This document shows, piece by piece, positions 6,593 to 13,454 of a stretch of DNA of 19,334 bases (the stretch's first letter is position 1; every line of letters starts with the position of its first letter). A program made the position numbers and the translations under genes. The stretch spans positions 1 through 19,334 of the forward strand of contig QNFD01000009.1 of NCBI GenBank assembly GCA_003645435.1, read 5' to 3'. Source of the stretch: Gammaproteobacteria bacterium. Lineage in GTDB: Bacteria; Pseudomonadota; Gammaproteobacteria; GCA-001735895. The notes below the pieces were generated by a model. It was not told the origin of the DNA, did not search any database, and was given only the letters and a program-made list of their open reading frames with translations.

Positions 6593-6631
6593 GCGTCACT
6601 CCGGGGATCACTGAATTGGATAATCTGGATT

Positions 6632-7438
6632 TTACAGGAAGCCGGCGATATATTTGGCGACAGGTTTGGTAAAACTATTATCCGTCCAGTAACCTCCGTG
6701 CGCGATTGGGTTCCACGATGAGAAAACACCCCCGACATTGATTGGGATATCTTTTGTCACTACTTTCGCGTAATCGGTATTAATGGCTTTTAGCGGGTAA
6801 CCTAATACGTCATCCGGGTCATAGAAATTAAGCCATTTCGCCTTTCGTTTTAAAGTCGGGGTTAATGTTGTTGGTGGAAACTCAATCGGTTTTACGACGT
6901 CGTAAGCAAACGTGAAAAACGGAATATTGCAGCCAAAAGTGACTATGCCCGACAGCTTCTCCATGCGCTCAAAAGAACTCAAGCCGGGATCACCGGATTG
7001 CTGCATGTCCCAGATATAATTCGAAATGATGTGACCGCCAAGCGAGTGAGCTAGTACGATGAGTGGTTTAGGCTCAGACTGCAATCCTGCCACATAGAGT
7101 GATTTAATGTCCCTGGCCACGCGGCGATGGATTTTCTTATAGGTGGAATTGCCGCCACTGTTTACTCTTTGATAAGCACTTGCGTCACCGAACGCAGACA
7201 ACATGAATTTTCTCAGACCGATGTAATCAAGATCGCCAAGCCGCTTGGCATTACGCAAGTATTCACTTTGCCGGCCTTTCAGAATATTTGCCCAGTAAAC
7301 GGGCTTCCAGGCAATTGATTCAGGGTCTTTTCCCAGGTCCTTGACCCGATCATTGAGTTCTTCGATCATGTCTTCGGCAAAGTCAGGATCCTGAGAACCC
7401 ATGCCGTGTATCACTACCACGCCTAATTTAGTGGCCAT
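6632..7438 (-). CDS. Alpha/beta hydrolase (lipase/esterase-like)
   Basis: A 268-residue protein without a signal peptide. It opens with GVVVIHGMGSQDPDFAED, giving the oxyanion-hole HGMG at 11-14. It carries the nucleophile elbow AHSLGGH (130-136) with S132. A plausible acid is in FYDPDDVLGYP (D207 or D209) and the general base is H247 in PIAHGGYW. All three catalytic elements are in the right order for an active serine hydrolase acting in the cytoplasm. The TFGCNIPFF segment after the elbow recalls lipase class 3 and related folds. The substrate is unknown. The start is set by a strong AAGGAGGAG six bases before ATG 7438. The gene is first in an operon with the GFA gene and divergent from the TerB-like gene; the shared 155-base region holds a perfect palindrome CTAATATTAG at 7501-7510. 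Confidence 0.85.
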   Translation of the reverse strand: MATKLGVVVIHGMGSQDPDFAEDMIEELNDRVKDLGKDPESIAWKPVYWANILKGRQSEYLRNAKRLGDLDYIGLRKFMLSAFGDASAYQRVNSGGNSTYKKIHRRVARDIKSLYVAGLQSEPKPLIVLAHSLGGHIISNYIWDMQQSGDPGLSSFERMEKLSGIVTFGCNIPFFTFAYDVVKPIEFPPTTLTPTLKRKAKWLNFYDPDDVLGYPLKAINTDYAKVVTKDIPINVGGVFSSWNPIAHGGYWTDNSFTKPVAKYIAGFL

Positions 7439-7593
7439 CTAGAGCTCCTCCTTTTTGGTTTTCGCATAACGGAAATAAACCGAGTCATGGAGAATATTAC
7501 CTAATATTAGAAACAATTGCTCTCTGACCCGGATATTCTTAATGCAGCCAAGCCGGTGGGTTTTGCGCATAATGGTCTGTAGAATAATAAGCA

Positions 7594-8445
7594 ATGGATA
7601 ATCAAGATCAACATAACTGGTTCGAGGATATCGAAACCATTGTCTCCGAGCCTTTAAATTTTAAGTCTAAACTCGCGATCGGTGAGGATGCTTATACTTC
7701 GCTGAAGTTAAAAAATGCGGTGTTTGAAACCTGGGAAGTTGCCGGGGTGGCGACCACGGCGGTGGTGGTTGCGAAGTCCTCGGCAATAGCAACTACATTT
7801 TTTGCCCCGACTGGATGGTTGGCGGCGATTGGGATTGGTACGGCAGCAACACCGGTCGGTTGGGTAATTGCCGCGGGTGTGGTTACCGGGGGCGCCTGGG
7901 TTGGCATTACGCGCTATTTAAAAAAGGCTTCAGCCAACCGCTTGACCGTAATCCCGAAGTTTATAAATACACCGCTCGATGTTCTGGCGCTTGGACTATT
8001 CGATTTGCTTGCGCCGCTAGCCCTGAAAGTTGCCAGTGTAGAGGGGCACATCGAAGACGCGGGGCGGAACCATATCCGTGACTATTTTGTTAACGAATGG
8101 GGTTACGATCCCAGATTCGTTGGTGAGGGAATCAAGTACATTGAATCAAACCTGGATAGTTTTTCAATCAGGGCTCTGTCACAAACACTGGCTAAATTTG
8201 CGAGTGAGAATCCAGACTGTAACTTCAAGGTGATGTCGGCAGAGATCCTCGGTTTTCTGAGAAACATGGCCGCTACCGATGGCAGAATAGACGAACGCAT
8301 AGAAATGGAAATCGAAAGAATTGAAGCCATCTTCAAATCTGTTTATAAATTTTCGCTTAAGAAAAACATGCAAAAAGGCTGGGGCTCAATCAGGCAGGCA
8401 GTCAGAAAGTTTTTTACCAGAAGTAACTCTACTAAAAATAATTAA
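7594..8445 (+). CDS. Membrane-associated protein with C-terminal TerB-like domain
   Basis: A 283-residue protein in three parts. Residues 1-45 are acidic and soluble. Residues about 47-113 are a very hydrophobic Gly/Ala/Val-rich stretch (GVATTAVVVAKSSAIATT, GWLAAIGIGTAATPVGWVIAAG) that can form two or three membrane segments or a glycine-zipper hairpin. The rest is soluble, and residues about 210-250 (LGFLRNMAATDGRIDERIEM) resemble the TerB/DjlA-N helical domain, with its D-G-R-I-D metal-binding-like turn. The C-terminus is basic (RQAVRKFFTRSN). The TerB match is by motif and only moderately sure. Such proteins link to membrane stress or tellurite-type responses in some bacteria, but no other ter gene is present. 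The ATG at 7594 has no clear ribosome binding site. It is divergent from the hydrolase operon. Confidence 0.7.
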   Translation: MDNQDQHNWFEDIETIVSEPLNFKSKLAIGEDAYTSLKLKNAVFETWEVAGVATTAVVVAKSSAIATTFFAPTGWLAAIGIGTAATPVGWVIAAGVVTGGAWVGITRYLKKASANRLTVIPKFINTPLDVLALGLFDLLAPLALKVASVEGHIEDAGRNHIRDYFVNEWGYDPRFVGEGIKYIESNLDSFSIRALSQTLAKFASENPDCNFKVMSAEILGFLRNMAATDGRIDERIEMEIERIEAIFKSVYKFSLKKNMQKGWGSIRQAVRKFFTRSNSTKNN

Positions 8446-8477
8446 TCAAAATCACTGCTGTCCCGTTAACCCGGCAC

Positions 8478-8550
8478 CGTCATACCGGCGCATGCCGGTA
8501 TCCAGTAAGTCGTTGAAACCCTTGGATTCCGGCCTTCGCCGGAATGACGG
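8478..8550. repeat. Inverted pair of REP-like palindromes (REPIN-like)
   Basis: CGTCATACCGGCGCATGCCGG followed by TATCCAG (8478-8504), and its inverted counterpart TTGGATTCCGGC...GCCGGAATGACGG (8522-8550), lie head to head 17 bases apart. Each unit folds on itself, and the two can pair with each other. They sit between the convergent TerB-like and aldo/keto reductase genes, where they could also stop transcription. They share the TCATNCCGGC and GCCGGNATCCA ends of the repeats at 2950 and 10917. Confidence 0.8.
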
Positions 8551-8586
8551 GGAATGTTATTGATATTCATGTTCCCAATACACCAA

Positions 8587-9522
8587 TCACAACCATTCAA
8601 CATACTCAATCATATGTTGTCTGGTTCTTTCATCGGGCAGGCGACCGTAGCCCGCGGTCATATTGTCGACCATGTGTTTGAGTTTCGATGTTGCCGGGAT
8701 AATGCAGGTGACGCCGGGGTGAGAGGCAATGAATTTTAAAAAGAACTGCCCCCAGCTGGCACAGTCTATCTCCGCCGCCCATCCTGGCAGCGACTCGCTC
8801 TTGACCAGGCGGAACAGGCTGCCGCGTTGGAAGGGACGGTTGATTAGCGTGGCGATACCTCTTTCCCGCGCTATCGGCAGCAGGCGTTGTTCTGCGGCCC
8901 GGTCCGTAATGTTGTAGCTAAACTGGACGAAATCCAGCGGCAGTTGTTGCATGATCTTCTCGAGATCTTTGTGGTAGCGTCCATGTGAGGTGGTAATGCC
9001 GATGTAACGGATTTTGCCCTGGGCCTTCCAGTCGACCAGGGTTTCTATATGTACTCGCCAGTCACGCAGATTGTGAATTTGCATCAGGTCGATGGTATCG
9101 ACCCCCATGCGTTCCATCGAACGCTGCATTTGGGCCATGCCCTCATCCCTGCCGTTAGTCCAGACCTTGGTCGCGGTAAACAGGCCCTGTCTGTTTTTTA
9201 CCTGCTCCAACAGGGCGCCGGTGACGCTTTCGGCATTGCCGTACATGGGTGAGGAATCTATCAGTTGTCCGCCCCGATCAAAAAATGCCTGAATCACCTC
9301 GACCAGTGGTGAGATTGAATCCGCGCTGTCACTAACGTCGAAGGTTCGTGAAGTGCCAAGGCCGATCACGGATAGCCTTTCACCGCTGGACGGAATCGTC
9401 TTTTTGATGACCCTGGCTTCAGTCGCTGACGCAATCCGCGGCAGTAACGAATATACCAGGGAGGCTGCAGCGGTGGATTTTAAGAACTGTCGACGAGTAC
9501 CAGTATATTTGAAGGTTTTCAT
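8587..9522 (-). CDS. Tat-exported aldo/keto reductase
   Basis: A 311-residue aldo/keto reductase with a twin-arginine signal peptide: TRRQFLKS at residues 9-16, a hydrophobic stretch AAASLVYSLLP, and probable cleavage after ASA at 33. The catalytic tetrad is D89, Y94 (SSPMYGNAE), K119 (TATKVW) and H150 (MQIHN). IIPATSKLKHMVDN near the end is the usual NADP-binding loop. Tat export implies folding with its nicotinamide cofactor before transport to the periplasm, as in a known set of periplasmic AKRs. The substrate is unknown. ATG 9522 overlaps the stop of the transporter gene as ATGA, so the two are translationally coupled, suggesting a joint function. A REP pair follows the stop. Confidence 0.9.
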   Translation of the reverse strand: MKTFKYTGTRRQFLKSTAAASLVYSLLPRIASATEARVIKKTIPSSGERLSVIGLGTSRTFDVSDSADSISPLVEVIQAFFDRGGQLIDSSPMYGNAESVTGALLEQVKNRQGLFTATKVWTNGRDEGMAQMQRSMERMGVDTIDLMQIHNLRDWRVHIETLVDWKAQGKIRYIGITTSHGRYHKDLEKIMQQLPLDFVQFSYNITDRAAEQRLLPIARERGIATLINRPFQRGSLFRLVKSESLPGWAAEIDCASWGQFFLKFIASHPGVTCIIPATSKLKHMVDNMTAGYGRLPDERTRQHMIEYVEWL

Positions 9523-10835
9523 TGCAGGTTTCCGGTTCTGATGGTTGTTGTATCGGTGCTGGTGTTGCTTCTTTCATAGTGAATGCCCAGGAATATGCCT
9601 ACTAATGTCCACATTAGCGCAATCATGGCGGCAACCAGCGCGATGCTGCCAAGCCCGAGCCCGACCCCCTGCGCGAGACCGGTATAGGTCCAGCCGGCCA
9701 GTACGTCACCGCCCCGATAAACGACGATATCGATCACCGGCTTGGTTTTAAACCGGGTTTCTCGCGGTACCCCGGTGAATAGCATTTCGCGTGCGGGCCG
9801 GGTGATCGCATAATTGCCCGCGCGGCGGATAATCTGCAAGCCAATGAGTATCGCGAGGCCTGGTGCGACAGCAACGGCGAGCCAGCCGAATACCAGCAGC
9901 ACGGGTACCAGGGCCAATGTTACCGCCAGCCCACATTTGGTTGCGAGGCGGCCGGTGACGAACAACGCGGTGAATATTGCCAGCGAGTTAACGATTAAAT
10001 CCATTATTGCCCAGTACTGGGTGCGAGTGGCGCGATCATATTCCACCATGACGTTTTTCAACTCGAAGTAGACAAACGTGCTCATCATCGTATAGAGCAA
10101 TATGAACAGGCCGATGCCTAACAGGAAGCGATGGCCAAATAAATCTACGAAGCCATTAAAAAATTCACCGCCGATAGCTTTCATGGATCTGGGTTCTGAT
10201 AATGTGTCAGATCTGAACGGATTTTCGGCCCTTGTTTTATCGAGAAAGCGAATAATGGGGATCACCAGGAACAGCATCAGCGCCGCGATAATTAGCAGGT
10301 TATACACCCCGATCATGTCACTGAATAACACGGGTATCGAAGGCCCGAGAATCGCACCGATACTGGCGCCGGCACCAATCATTCCAAACAGGCGTTTGGA
10401 TTGTGACCTGGAGTAGATGTCAGACATGTAACTCCAGAATACCGATATATGAAACAGGGCAAAGAAACTGACCCAGACATAAAAGGCCTTATCGATGAGC
10501 CGCGTATCGTCAAACCAGTGGGTCGCCAGGTAGAAAAGCAGGAACGAGCTGGCGAAAAAGATATAAATGCCCGGCACCAGTTTTTTTATATTGACCCTCG
10601 ATACCGCAACGCCATACAACAATACGGCGCCGGTACTAATAAAAAAGTTAAGCGTCCATAACCAGCTTAACTCGGTGTCGGTCCAGTCACTGGACATGGC
10701 GTCGCGCACCGGCCGCAGGATGTAGTAGGCGGCCATCAGGATGAACACAAACAGGAAGGAAGCGGCAACCGCGGAAAATTCGCGCGCATCCACCTTCATC
10801 AGTTTGTTAACAAGAGTATGAAATGATTGGTGCAT
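9519..10835 (-). CDS. Npt1/Npt2 family (ATP/ADP translocase-like) MFS transporter
   Basis: A 438-residue polytopic inner-membrane protein with about 12 predicted helices. The N-terminal segment FILMAAYYILRPVRDAMSSDW (in and after helix 1) is the hallmark of the Npt1/Npt2 and COG3202 nucleotide-transporter group. YMSDIYSRSQSKRLFGMIGAGASIGAILGP and RRAGNYAITRPAREMLFTGVPRETRFKTKPVIDIVVYRGGD (two stretches) also fit. True ATP/ADP translocases occur in obligate intracellular bacteria; free-living proteobacteria carry divergent members of unknown substrate. The frame extends one codon to a TTG at 10838; ATG 10835 is preferred. No Shine-Dalgarno sequence is evident. It overlaps the Tat-exported aldo/keto reductase by four bases and is the first gene of that operon. 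Confidence 0.85.
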   Translation of the reverse strand: MHQSFHTLVNKLMKVDAREFSAVAASFLFVFILMAAYYILRPVRDAMSSDWTDTELSWLWTLNFFISTGAVLLYGVAVSRVNIKKLVPGIYIFFASSFLLFYLATHWFDDTRLIDKAFYVWVSFFALFHISVFWSYMSDIYSRSQSKRLFGMIGAGASIGAILGPSIPVLFSDMIGVYNLLIIAALMLFLVIPIIRFLDKTRAENPFRSDTLSEPRSMKAIGGEFFNGFVDLFGHRFLLGIGLFILLYTMMSTFVYFELKNVMVEYDRATRTQYWAIMDLIVNSLAIFTALFVTGRLATKCGLAVTLALVPVLLVFGWLAVAVAPGLAILIGLQIIRRAGNYAITRPAREMLFTGVPRETRFKTKPVIDIVVYRGGDVLAGWTYTGLAQGVGLGLGSIALVAAMIALMWTLVGIFLGIHYERSNTSTDTTTIRTGNLQ

Positions 10836-10866
10836 CAATCTGTTATCACAATACGGCGCGACTTAC

Positions 10867-10872
10867 AGTATA
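10867..10872 (-). promoter_or_regulatory. Candidate -10 element of the transporter operon
   Basis: Minus-strand TATACT lies 31 bases before the transporter ATG. No matching -35 is seen at 16-18 bases, so the call rests on the hexamer and position only. Confidence 0.35.
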
Positions 10873-10895
10873 ACCAAAGCAATGCGCTAATTCCC

Positions 10896-11070
10896 CTCAC
10901 CGTCATTGCGGCCCCCGTCATGCCGGCCTCCGAGCCGGTATCCATTTAAATCGGGGCTACGATAGCTGATTCGGCACATTTGTAATGGGCAAGGGTTGCT
11001 CCAGGCAGCTCTATTGCATTTCCACCTTCCCTGGTGGTCATTGCGGCTCTGGGGCCGCAATGACGGTGAG
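10896..11070. repeat. Interspersed repeat copy 2 with perfect 20-bp terminal inverted repeats
   Basis: The block begins CTCACCGTCATTGCGGCCCC (10896-10915) and ends with its exact reverse complement (11051-11070). Inside, 10917-11067 aligns with 2950-3112: a REP palindrome with CCGGTATCCATT, a 22-base identical core (10981-11002), TTGCATTTCCACC (11014-11026) and a palindromic right end. No coding frame or target-site duplication was seen. It occupies most of the 360-base space between the divergent transporter and lipoprotein genes. Confidence 0.8.
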
Positions 11071-11106
11071 TCGATGTTAATTGGGGACGCAGCACATTTG
11101 CTGGTT

Positions 11107-11135
11107 TTGAATACGCTGAACTTGAGAGAAATAAT
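11107..11135 (+). promoter_or_regulatory. Candidate promoter of the lipoprotein gene
   Basis: TTGAAT (11107-11112) and AATAAT (11130-11135) are separated by 17 bases. Predicted start is near 11142, giving a leader of about 57 bases before the lipoprotein ATG. Confidence 0.5.
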
Positions 11136-11198
11136 AATCCTATGGAAAGCTACTATGGCTCGATATAATTCATTCAACTGAAATTTTAAGAGAGTGTT

Positions 11199-11591
11199 AT
11201 GTTAAGGAGAAAATTATGTTTGATATTTGTGTGTATCGGTACATTGGGTCTTTCAGCCTGTGCGACAGTTACAGAACAGGCGTTAATTGAAGGCGGGGCA
11301 ACTCGTTTGAACGGTGAGCAGGTGACCGCGCATCTTTCTGGTAAGACTGAAAGATGGCCATACCATGAAACCTACTTTGGTTCAGATGGTAACGCGGAGG
11401 CGTTATGGGAAAAAATCAGATTTGCCGGTACCTGGGAAGTGTCGGCCGCTGGCAAGGTTTGCCTCAATGGTAAAAAATGGAACAATGTATGCCACTCCTA
11501 CGTGAATGATTACGGTGCGATTACGAGGATAGATGCAGGATTGAGTTCCGGTGTTAAAGAAACCGTGGAAGGTAAAAAACTTTCAAGATAG
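11199..11591 (+). CDS. Small secreted lipoprotein of unknown function
   Basis: A 130-residue protein with a lipoprotein signal: a basic start (MLRRK), a hydrophobic core and the lipobox LSAC at 18-21, so C21 is the probable lipidated residue. Position +2 is Ala, which favours outer-membrane sorting. The mature part (ALIEGGATRLNGEQVTAHLS, then AGTWEVSAAGKVCLNGKKWNNVC) has two cysteines that may form a disulfide, and resembles DUF995-type small domains in which a substance or signal is placed between W/G-rich strands. That resemblance is loose. The ATG at 11199 has a GAGAG just upstream. The gene is first of a run of exported proteins on the plus strand; the next gene starts 69 bases later. Confidence 0.8.
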   Translation: MLRRKLCLIFVCIGTLGLSACATVTEQALIEGGATRLNGEQVTAHLSGKTERWPYHETYFGSDGNAEALWEKIRFAGTWEVSAAGKVCLNGKKWNNVCHSYVNDYGAITRIDAGLSSGVKETVEGKKLSR

Positions 11592-11660
11592 CCCGAAGAT
11601 AAAATTGTACCTGAGCGCTATGGATTATAAGCAGGACCGCCAGTCCAGGGCCTGACATCG

Positions 11661-12446
11661 ATGGAATTACACCAAAGATTACTTGCCTTCACTACCCTGT
11701 GCATCCTGGTCGCGGCAGATGTCAGTGCAGAAACCATCACCAATGCCCGGTACAGTAATCCGGTCGATCGCTACGGCCACTTCGCTCCCGGGCAGCCGCA
11801 TGAATACTCGGACCTGGTGGTTACGACGAACACCGGACGTCGTCTGGTGCTGCAACTTCCTGAAGAAGAGGTGTTCGAGGATGTAAATCCACGTTTGTTA
11901 ATGCTTGCGCGAGGGGAGCCTGAAGAGATTCTCAGTATCGTCAGCAATCGCAACAGTGGCTCTCGGTTGGTGATGATTGGGCTCAACCGTGACCAATTGA
12001 AAATAAACGCGCAATCGCGGCCTATTGGCATGCCGATGCGTTGGCTGAATCCTGTTGGCGTTGCCGATCTCGATGGTGACGGACGTACCGAGATTGCCGC
12101 GGTGATCACCCCGCATATTGGCGGCACACTAAAGGTCTACCGTCGCACAGGTATCAATTTGGTTGAGATAACGGCACTCACCGGGTTTTCGAATCACATA
12201 TATGGTTCACCCGAACTGGGACTATCCACCCTTGTATCGATTGCCGGGCAAATGCGTCTACTGGTGCCGGACGTGACCCGTCGATACCTCAGAATTATCG
12301 CGTTTGCCGATGACAGTCTCGTGGAGACGGGTCGATGCGAACTGCACAGTCCAATCACGGGCGCGATCAGGGTAATGCCCGCATCTGAAATCACTGTAGA
12401 GGTTTCTACAGGACAACAGTTGATTGATTTAAATGACTGCTACTGA
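11661..12446 (+). CDS. Secreted protein with FG-GAP/VCBS-type motif
   Basis: A 261-residue protein with a cleavable Sec signal peptide (hydrophobic FTTLCILVAADVSA, cleavage after A23). The clearest motif is VADLDGDGRTEIAAVI at 134-149, the calcium-binding loop of an FG-GAP/VCBS repeat as in beta-propeller integrin-like domains. Only one clear loop is visible, with weaker repeats around LLMLARGEPEEILSIV and GSPELGLSTLVSI, so it may be a degenerate propeller. Probable location is the periplasm or outside the cell. The partner or ligand is unknown. The ATG at 11661 has only a weak AGGG upstream. It lies between the lipoprotein and the GlcG-like gene, all on one strand. Confidence 0.75.
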   Translation: MELHQRLLAFTTLCILVAADVSAETITNARYSNPVDRYGHFAPGQPHEYSDLVVTTNTGRRLVLQLPEEEVFEDVNPRLLMLARGEPEEILSIVSNRNSGSRLVMIGLNRDQLKINAQSRPIGMPMRWLNPVGVADLDGDGRTEIAAVITPHIGGTLKVYRRTGINLVEITALTGFSNHIYGSPELGLSTLVSIAGQMRLLVPDVTRRYLRIIAFADDSLVETGRCELHSPITGAIRVMPASEITVEVSTGQQLIDLNDCY

Positions 12447-12575
12447 TTCTGAATAACTATGGCAGGCTAGTGGTTATCATTAGACCATGCCTTCAATCGC
12501 GGGCTTCTGACCTACCTGCTATCGGTGATATGGTGTTATTCTTTCCGTCCTGGTTAAATCATGAAGGAGACACCA

Positions 12576-13082
12576 ATGAAATCGATGAGTGCTCTATTTA
12601 TCACCGGCCTGAGCCTGTCGCTCAGCGTGGGCTCGGCAAAGGCCGAAGAAGATGGCTTATTTACGAGCCAGTCATTGACCCCGGAAACGGCGTTAATAGC
12701 AGCGTCGGCAGCCCGGGAGAATTGCAGGTCCCAGGGTTTTCAGGTTGCCGTAGCCGTGGTGGACCGTATGGGTATTTTGCAAGCACTGATCCGTGATCGC
12801 TATGCCGGAGCACATACCCCGGAAACGGCCACAGGTAAGGCCTGGACCGCGGCCAGTTTTCGTACTAATACTTCTGAAATGGTGGAAGCAACACATGCCG
12901 GGCAACCTCAATCCGGTGTCCGCCAGGTTCCCGGTGCGCTTATGGTCGGTGGCGGTATGATCATCGAGGCGGCTGGTTCACTGGTTGGAGCAATAGGCGT
13001 TTCTGGCGCCCCCTCTGGTGATATGGATGATTCCTGCGCCATCGCGGGAATAGAGGCGATAGAGGACCTGATCGGTTTCTAG
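12576..13082 (+). CDS. Exported GlcG/HbpS family (DUF336) protein
   Basis: A 168-residue member of the GlcG/HbpS family, with a Sec signal peptide ending AKA at 21-23. Typical family features are ALIAASAARENCRSQGFQVAVAVVDRMG, KAWTAASFRTNTSEM, VPGALMVGGGMII and VGAIGVSGAPSGDMDDSCA (each in its expected order). The family includes haem-binding HbpS of actinomycetes, which is secreted, and GlcG of the glycolate locus; exported members are thought to bind haem or small cofactors (inference). ATG 12576 is preferred over an upstream ATG at 12561, because GAAGGAGA sits exactly before it and the protein then begins with the signal peptide. The 61-residue membrane protein follows after seven bases. 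Confidence 0.88.
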   Translation: MKSMSALFITGLSLSLSVGSAKAEEDGLFTSQSLTPETALIAASAARENCRSQGFQVAVAVVDRMGILQALIRDRYAGAHTPETATGKAWTAASFRTNTSEMVEATHAGQPQSGVRQVPGALMVGGGMIIEAAGSLVGAIGVSGAPSGDMDDSCAIAGIEAIEDLIGF

Positions 13083-13089
13083 CCGGTCG

Positions 13090-13275
13090 ATGACTCTTTT
13101 CCTGACTGGCGCTGTACTGCTGTCGGCGATTATCGGCCTGTTCTGGATGATGGACCGGCTGCAAAGCCCGGTGCTTGCCCGTATCGCCTATTCTGGACTG
13201 GTTGCCCGCCTGGCGGTGCTCGGTGCTGTCTTTTCAATGCTGGGGTTTTTGCTGATATTCGCTGGTCTCTCCTAA
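13090..13275 (+). CDS. Small two-helix membrane protein
   Basis: A 61-residue frame starting seven bases after the stop of the GlcG/HbpS-like gene. Nearly all of it is hydrophobic: helix 1 is about 4-19 (FLTGAVLLSAIIGLFW) and helix 2 about 38-58 (VARLAVLGAVFSMLGFLLIF), joined by a short polar loop MMDRLQSPVLARIAYS. No Shine-Dalgarno sequence is visible, so translation may depend on coupling to the preceding gene. No family is recognised. Tight spacing and good membrane topology favour a real gene, possibly a partner of the exported GlcG-like protein, but there is no direct proof. Confidence 0.5.
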   Translation: MTLFLTGAVLLSAIIGLFWMMDRLQSPVLARIAYSGLVARLAVLGAVFSMLGFLLIFAGLS

Positions 13276-13280
13276 AGTAA

Positions 13281-13454
13281 CGTGCTAGCAACCTGTCGGC
13301 TTACGACTACTTTGCAGCCTGCTATGCGCAGCTTGGAAGAGATGAAGATGCCAGTGCAGCGGCAGCGGAGTTTCGTGACCGGGTCAGCGCAGAACCTGGT
13401 AGTCAGGCGGCATGCGAAGGTTTCGATTTTCTGTCTGGATCCAATACGTTGTAA
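13281..13454 (+). pseudogene. Start-less C-terminal fragment resembling a TPR protein
   Basis: A frame of 57 codons that opens after a stop at 13278 and ends at TAA 13452-13454. It has no start codon, yet reads as protein: SAYDYFAACYAQLGRDEDAS then AAAEFRDRVSAEPGS. FAACYAQLGRDEDA is the classic helix pair of the last tetratricopeptide repeat found at the end of many bacterial class III cyclases and related regulators. The end overlaps the tail of the minus-strand cyclase gene. The likely explanation is the leftover of a gene lost by deletion; a conserved frame by chance is the alternative. Confidence 0.45.

Noticed and set aside
7594..8445. Tellurite-resistance operon
   Set aside because: Only a TerB-like domain is seen; no terA, terC, terD or terZ homologues are nearby.
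10839..11198. CRISPR-like array in the repeat-rich intergenic region
   Set aside because: Repeats are palindromic and only two or three in number, with no regular spacers or cas genes.
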